Notes under the pieces: model-generated
Seen by the model: the letters and a program-made list of their open reading frames with translations, nothing else
Told to the model about the DNA's origin: nothing
The model's database searches: none
Program-made: the position numbers and the translations under genes
Assembly: GCF_049701115.1 (NCBI RefSeq)
Contig: NZ_JBNATX010000047.1
Location: forward strand, 1 to 9,955
Source of the DNA: Thermoanaerobacter sp049701115
Lineage (GTDB): Bacteria > Bacillota > Thermoanaerobacteria > Thermoanaerobacterales > Thermoanaerobacteraceae
Reading direction: 5' to 3'
Length of the DNA: 9,955 bases
Shown: positions 6,708 to 9,955 of the stretch, in pieces
How the letters are laid out: the number at the start of each line of letters is the position of its first letter
Numbering within the stretch: position 1 is the first letter of the stretch

Positions 6708-7223
6708 ATGGGAAATATTGATGAAATGAAAATTTTAATGGAGGAATTGATAAAAAGCGAGAAAGAAAGGGAAATGGCCAATAAAGAAATGCAGGAGGTC
6801 CTTAAAAAATCTATCTCAGAAATAAAAGGCATCTTACTTTCCATAAAAAAATACATTGGAAGTGAAAATATAAAACTGCGTAGTTATACCGGAAAAACTT
6901 TTGAAACAGGAGAAGGAATAATTGTATTTGACAAAAGTATAGATGAAAAGATAATATTGAAATCGGACAGCAATTTTTATCACTACAAAGTGGAGGGTGA
7001 AGAACTTATTGCTACCCCAATATCCGATTTGGACCTTCATAATTATATTGCATACGATACCCTTTTTGAAACCGTGAAAAATGCCATAAAGCGGTGTATA
7101 CAGAGAAATGAAGAAGAAATCAGGCTTTATAGAAGTACCACCTACAAAATAGAAAAATACAATGAAGAACTCAAAAAAATACTATCTTTAAAGGAGACTG
7201 TAGAGCAAAAAACGGATTTGTAA
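6708..7223 (+). CDS. Hypothetical coiled-coil protein
   Basis: A 171-residue protein I do not recognise. Residues 1-48 are a charged, heptad-rich helix (many Glu/Lys with Ile/Leu/Met spaced as in a coiled coil). The middle, about 55-110, looks like beta strands (KIILKSD, FYHYKVEGEELIATPI). Residues 112-165 are again charged helix. No membrane segment, signal peptide or catalytic motif is seen. I chose the ATG at 6708 because GAGGTG (6696-6701) lies six bases upstream; the frame stays open to 6558, but that would overlap the divergent gene and add an unrelated hydrophobic stretch without a ribosome-binding site. It is divergent from the flavoprotein operon with only 98 bases between the starts, so the two may share control. 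Confidence 0.7.
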   Translation: MGNIDEMKILMEELIKSEKEREMANKEMQEVLKKSISEIKGILLSIKKYIGSENIKLRSYTGKTFETGEGIIVFDKSIDEKIILKSDSNFYHYKVEGEELIATPISDLDLHNYIAYDTLFETVKNAIKRCIQRNEEEIRLYRSTTYKIEKYNEELKKILSLKETVEQKTDL

Positions 7224-7241
7224 CAAAATTGTAATCAAAAG

Positions 7242-7272
7242 TTAAGAATTTCTTAATAAATTTTATTTTTTT
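7242..7272 (+). terminator. Weak AT-rich terminator or operator-like palindrome
   Basis: TTAAGAATTTCTTAA (7242-7256) is a perfect inverted repeat, and a T-rich tract (7261-7272) follows after four bases. It lies between the coiled-coil gene and the DUF881 gene. The AT-only stem makes a weak terminator; it could equally be a binding site upstream of the next promoter. Confidence 0.35.
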
Positions 7273-7275
7273 ACG

Positions 7276-7284
7276 TGTTATATT
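7276..7284 (+). promoter_or_regulatory. Possible extended -10 promoter of the DUF881 gene
   Basis: TGT followed by TATATT resembles an extended -10 element (TGN plus five of six TATAAT bases). No good -35 is seen 16-18 bases upstream. It would place the transcript start about 15-20 bases before the GTG start. Confidence 0.3.
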
Positions 7285-7308
7285 GTATTTAGAACCTATA
7301 AAGGGGAT

Positions 7309-8061
7309 GTGGAGAAATTGAAGGAAAAGCTATTCCAATATTTTACTTTATTCCTTGTATTTCTCACCATGGGAATAATGCTTTCAATACAAGTCAAGGC
7401 AGTCCAGAGCGGAGGAATAAAAACTCTCTCACCTGCTCCTTCTACAAGCATTGCAAGAGCAGAAGAACTGACACAGGAGCTAAAAAAGCTTCAAGAAGAA
7501 AAACAAAATCTCGAACAACAACTGTCAGAACTCACAAAGCGGTTTCAAGAATATGAAGAAGCTTCTTCAAAAAATGACACAGCTCTGAAGAATCTTCAAA
7601 AGGATGTTGAAAAATATAAAGCCCTCGCAGGATTTACCGACGTGGTAGGCCCTGGTGTAATAGTAACGGTAAGCGACAGTGATTTGCAGCCACGCGAAGG
7701 TGAAGACCCAAACCTCTACTTAGTCCATGACGAAGATCTCCTGAGAATTGTGAATGAGCTAAAGGCAGGAGGAGCAGAAGCAATTGCCATAAATGATCAG
7801 CGCATAACTGCATTCTCAGAAATAAGATGTGTAGGTCCAACCATCAATATAAACTCCACTAGATATGCTCCGCCTTATGTCATAAAAGCCATAGGAGACC
7901 CTAATACCCTTATGGCATCCCTAAAATTAAAAAATGGCATAATAGATACATTGGAATTTTATGGGATAAAAGTGCAGATAGAAACTTCGGATAAAGTAGT
8001 AGTTCCTGCTTATAACGAACCGGTAAAGCTTTTTTACGCCAAACCCGTAAATCATCAATAA
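7309..8061 (+). CDS. DUF881 family membrane-anchored coiled-coil protein
   Basis: A protein of up to 250 residues related to Bacillus YlxW/YlxX. One N-terminal membrane helix (about 10-29) is followed by a Pro/Ser linker, a long coiled coil (about 48-105), and the DUF881 domain (about 112-235) with VGPGVIVTVSDSD (113-125), LVHDEDLL (138-145), LKAGGAEAIAINDQR (151-165) and YAPPYVIKAIGD (186-197). The bulk should lie outside the membrane. In many Firmicutes such genes sit near cell-division genes; here it stands apart. The exact role is not known. The start is uncertain: GTG at 7309 has AAGGGG only two bases upstream, whereas TTG at 7318 has it eleven bases upstream plus a close GGAG. The choice changes only three residues. 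A strong terminator begins at its stop codon. Confidence 0.88.
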   Translation: MEKLKEKLFQYFTLFLVFLTMGIMLSIQVKAVQSGGIKTLSPAPSTSIARAEELTQELKKLQEEKQNLEQQLSELTKRFQEYEEASSKNDTALKNLQKDVEKYKALAGFTDVVGPGVIVTVSDSDLQPREGEDPNLYLVHDEDLLRIVNELKAGGAEAIAINDQRITAFSEIRCVGPTININSTRYAPPYVIKAIGDPNTLMASLKLKNGIIDTLEFYGIKVQIETSDKVVVPAYNEPVKLFYAKPVNHQ

Positions 8062-8099
8062 AAGACAGGTCACTGGGTAAACCTGTCTTTTATTTTTTT
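8059..8099 (+). terminator. Terminator between convergent genes
   Basis: A perfect 12-bp stem (8059-8070 with 8081-8092) with a ten-base loop is followed by seven T (8093-8099). It begins at the stop codon of the DUF881 gene. The stop codon of the convergent acyltransferase gene (8070-8072) sits at the edge of the loop, so one arm encodes its last residues. On the minus strand the arm ends CTTTTATT, so it may also work, more weakly, in that direction. Confidence 0.88.
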
Positions 8100-9179
8100 A
8101 ACTATTTGATTCTCCAGCATCACATACTTGCACAAGAGCTTTCCAGTAAAAGTGGAGCGCGAAGCTACAAACCTCATATTCCTCTTTTTCAAAGAAGTCC
8201 AGTTCTTCTTGTATTCCTCATCTCCTCTTAAAAAATCAAATATTTCATCTCCTTCTTCAATAGATTGCTTGATAGAAAGCCCCAGAGTAATATTCCCGAC
8301 GCTTCTCTTTCCATATTCTATGTCATATCCACCTATATAGTAATACCTGACATTCCCTATGTGATAAGTCAAGAGGCTTGCCACAGTCTTCGCTCCATCT
8401 TTTAATTCAAATAAGCTCAGTTCACCTTTTAAAAACATGTCCTTTGCCACATCTTTATGAAAATCTCTTATTCTTTTGGAGTAAAAAACTCCCGGCATGT
8501 GCCTTTTTCTCCATCTTTTCTGGTGAAGCTCTATTAGGGTATCCATCGCTTTGCCTACCATATCATAATCTTTTACAACAGTAAAGCTCGCATCATAATC
8601 CTTGAAAAAACGCCTTATTTCATAATTCAAATTTCGCCTGAACTTTCCCTCTAAACTTTCAAGGTATTCCTCCCATGTATCAGGCAATTTTATATATGGG
8701 CACACATCCTGCACCTCATAATCATAGTAAAGATTGCTTCCCATCACGTACGGGAAAAATTCACTATTTTCTGGAATATGCTCTAAATCAAGCACTGTAA
8801 GAGAATCAATCTTTTTTTCTAAAAAATCCACAATAGCAGTATAAAACTGCTTTTCATATCCTTGACGTACGACAAAATCCAAATAATCGCTGTTTGCAGA
8901 GCCAATAAACTTGATTCTTTTAGCAAAAAGCCCTTTCTCAAAATAAGTTATCATAAAAGGAGCTATACCTATAGGTTTAGAACCTTCATAAACCACAATT
9001 ATCTCCAAACTCTTTCCGTGTCCAAAATATTTCCACCAGTTCAAAACCCACTCGAAGCTATTAAAAGGATAAACCTTCGCTTCTTCTTCTAGCTCATGCC
9101 AAATATCTTCTATCTCTAAAAGTCCAGAAACATTGTTTATCCTTTCAATTGTCACGTGAGATACTTTTCTTTCATCCAA
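8070..9179 (-). CDS. GNAT-superfamily acyltransferase (FemAB/BioF2-like, Acetyltransf_6)
   Basis: A 369-residue protein with the double-GNAT layout of the CelD/BioF2-like and FemAB group. Relatives transfer acyl or aminoacyl groups in polysaccharide, peptidoglycan or lipid pathways; the substrate here cannot be told. The second GNAT half is clearest: FRRNLNYEIRR (180-190), YYYIGGYD (279-286) and FDFLRGDEEYKKNW (314-327), the last being the D-x-x-RG-x-E-x-K-x-x-W signature. No membrane helix is seen. I chose the TTG at 9179 because GGAGGG (9187-9192) lies seven bases upstream; a TTG at 9194 is in frame but lacks a site. It overlaps the end of the DedA gene by 28 bases, so the two are cotranscribed and probably translationally coupled. 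Confidence 0.82.
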   Translation of the reverse strand: MDERKVSHVTIERINNVSGLLEIEDIWHELEEEAKVYPFNSFEWVLNWWKYFGHGKSLEIIVVYEGSKPIGIAPFMITYFEKGLFAKRIKFIGSANSDYLDFVVRQGYEKQFYTAIVDFLEKKIDSLTVLDLEHIPENSEFFPYVMGSNLYYDYEVQDVCPYIKLPDTWEEYLESLEGKFRRNLNYEIRRFFKDYDASFTVVKDYDMVGKAMDTLIELHQKRWRKRHMPGVFYSKRIRDFHKDVAKDMFLKGELSLFELKDGAKTVASLLTYHIGNVRYYYIGGYDIEYGKRSVGNITLGLSIKQSIEEGDEIFDFLRGDEEYKKNWTSLKKRNMRFVASRSTFTGKLLCKYVMLENQIVKKIKDRFTQ

Positions 9180-9772
9180 AGCACTACCCTCCAAACCACA
9201 TATAAAAATATTATAAACCCTATCGTCGAAACGAAGTACACCCAGAGAGGTTGACTTTTTGTCAAAAAATCCACCTTTATGAGCTGTTTAGCCCCTAAAT
9301 AAGAAATTCCAGTCCAAAAAGACGACCAAATCAAATCAGCAATAACAGAAAAAATCAGGTATACACTAAAATTCATTCTAGTAACCCCAGATGCCCAAAT
9401 GGCAGGAGTTCGCGGAAGTCCCACCAATCTACCAAGAAGTACAGTAAAACCTCCATATTTCGCAAACCATTTATCCATAGCTTCCAAATCTTTTATAGTG
9501 ATCTTCAGATATTTGCCATACTTTTCTACGACCGGTCTTCCTTTATAATATCCTACCAGATAGGCTATAACATTCCCGGTAACATTCCCTAAAGCCGCTA
9601 CAAGCACTATCGCAATTAAATTCATTTGCCCTTTTACCGCAAGATATGCTGCTGCAAAAAACAAAATCTCAACAGGGCCAGGCAGTCCAGTTCCTTCATA
9701 GACTAGAACAAGAAAAAGCGCTATGTAGCCGTAATTCACCACCGCAGTGTATAAAAAAGATTGACTTTCCAT
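9152..9772 (-). CDS. DedA family membrane protein
   Basis: A 206-residue DedA/SNARE-associated (VTT-domain) membrane protein of usual family length. Members are cytoplasmic-membrane proteins; some are undecaprenyl-phosphate or phospholipid flippases, and others affect membrane homeostasis. Family features seen are Glu26 and PGPVE (31-35) in the first re-entrant segment, GNVTGNVIAYLVGYYKG (62-78), FAKYGG (103-108), and GRLVGLPRTPAIWASG (114-129) with the conserved arginines Arg115 and Arg121. Hydrophobic helices lie at about 10-28, 34-60, 136-160 and 176-200. A GGTGGAG ribosome-binding site sits close to the ATG, and a good promoter lies upstream. It is the first gene of a two-gene unit with the overlapping acyltransferase, which suggests a lipid- or envelope-related pairing. 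Confidence 0.9.
   Translation of the reverse strand: MESQSFLYTAVVNYGYIALFLVLVYEGTGLPGPVEILFFAAAYLAVKGQMNLIAIVLVAALGNVTGNVIAYLVGYYKGRPVVEKYGKYLKITIKDLEAMDKWFAKYGGFTVLLGRLVGLPRTPAIWASGVTRMNFSVYLIFSVIADLIWSSFWTGISYLGAKQLIKVDFLTKSQPLWVYFVSTIGFIIFLYVVWRVVLWMKEKYLT
9187..9192 (-). promoter_or_regulatory. Ribosome-binding site that fixes the acyltransferase start
   Basis: GGAGGG lies seven bases before the TTG at 9179 and overlaps the earlier in-frame TTG at 9194. It lies inside the DedA coding sequence and decides the start in favour of 9179. Confidence 0.6.
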
Positions 9773-9804
9773 GACTCCACCATCCGCTTTGGTTTTTCAG
9801 TCTT

Positions 9805-9834
9805 ATTATATCACAAAAAAGTAAAACAGGACAA
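9805..9834 (-). promoter_or_regulatory. Sigma-A-type promoter of the DedA-acyltransferase unit
   Basis: On the minus strand TTGTCC (-35, 9829-9834) and a perfect TATAAT (-10, 9805-9810) are 18 bases apart, with TGA just before the -10, making it an extended -10. The repeat at 9847 begins 12 bases upstream of the -35. Confidence 0.7.
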
Positions 9835-9846
9835 TTTAGCCCTGCC

Positions 9847-9917
9847 AGACTGTTGACAAAATAAAGAAGTGGCATTTTGTGTGTAAATGCGACTTGTTGT
9901 CAAAGCGGTAACTAAAC
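9847..9917 (+). repeat. Right copy of an inverted intergenic repeat, stem-loop forming
   Basis: The inverted partner of 1-74. Identical blocks are AGACTGTTGACAAAA (9847-9861) and AAGTGGCATTTTGTGT (9867-9882), with CTAAAC (9912-9917) at the outer end. It forms a long hairpin: TTGACAA (9853-9859) pairs with TTGTCAA (9897-9903), and inside it AAGTGGCATTT (9867-9877) pairs with AAATGCGACTT (9885-9895) with one mismatch around a TGTGTGT loop. No ORF is present. A GC-rich tail follows, so the whole element is longer than what is visible. Confidence 0.8.
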
Positions 9918-9955
9918 TTGGCGAACTTGAGAAGCGAAGGCGGGGCGAGCAAAGC
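9918..9955. other. GC-rich tail adjoining the right repeat copy
   Basis: The last 38 bases are much richer in G and C than the rest of the window and contain GCGAA twice (9921-9925, 9934-9938) plus GGCGGGGCGAGC. They directly follow the repeat and run off the window. They may be part of the same element; the matching part of the left copy would lie before position 1. Confidence 0.4.

Noticed and set aside
9180..9194. Upstream TTG start of the acyltransferase at 9194
   Set aside because: The ribosome-binding sequence GGAGGG overlaps it and is correctly spaced for the TTG at 9179.
1..9955. Composite transposon or IS with terminal inverted repeats
   Set aside because: The ends are inverted repeats, but no transposase, recombinase or target-site duplication is visible and the genes between are ordinary housekeeping or lineage genes.

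Overview
This window looks like chromosomal DNA of a low-GC, probably thermophilic and anaerobic Firmicute of the Thermoanaerobacter/Caldanaerobacter type. The grounds are the AT-rich sequence, strong Shine-Dalgarno sites (AAGGGGG, GGGAGG), use of TTG and GTG starts, Lys/Glu/Ile-rich proteins, a DUF881 protein typical of Firmicutes, an archaeal-type fructose-1,6-bisphosphatase and a membrane pyrophosphatase. The species is an inference. There is no CRISPR array, rRNA, tRNA, transposase or phage gene. Coding density is high and no gene-free stretch exceeds about 210 bases.

Layout. (1) 1-74: one copy of an intergenic repeat, followed by the terminator of the class V fructose-1,6-bisphosphate aldolase/phosphatase gene (95-1183, minus). 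(2) 1184-1388: a divergent control region with a good sigma-A promoter for fbp and a sigma-H-like/0A-box sequence for hppA. (3) 1389-3977, plus: hppA (proton-pumping pyrophosphatase, predicted K+-independent) and, 24 bases on, a PPC/DUF296 protein, ended by a strong terminator. (4) 3972-6609, minus: a tight operon of a small helical protein and two tandem paralogous FAD-dependent oxidoreductases. (5) 6708-7223, plus: an unrecognised coiled-coil protein, divergent from that operon. (6) 7309-8061, plus: a membrane-anchored DUF881 protein ended by a terminator shared with the convergent neighbour. (7) 8070-9772, minus: a DedA-family membrane protein followed by an overlapping GNAT/FemAB-like acyltransferase. 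(8) 9847-9917: a second, inverted copy of the repeat at position 1, with a GC-rich tail running off the window.

How the genes fit together. Fbp commits carbon to gluconeogenesis. HppA turns pyrophosphate from biosynthesis into a proton gradient, so the divergent pair joins anabolic carbon flow with energy recovery. The helical-protein/two-flavoprotein operon is the least explained part and the best candidate for an undescribed system: two diverged copies of a geranylgeranyl-reductase-like fold are made in a translationally coupled unit with a helix-rich partner of unknown role. DedA plus acyltransferase suggests an envelope or lipid task. The inverted repeats at both ends fold into a similar stem-loop and are probably a dispersed intergenic element.
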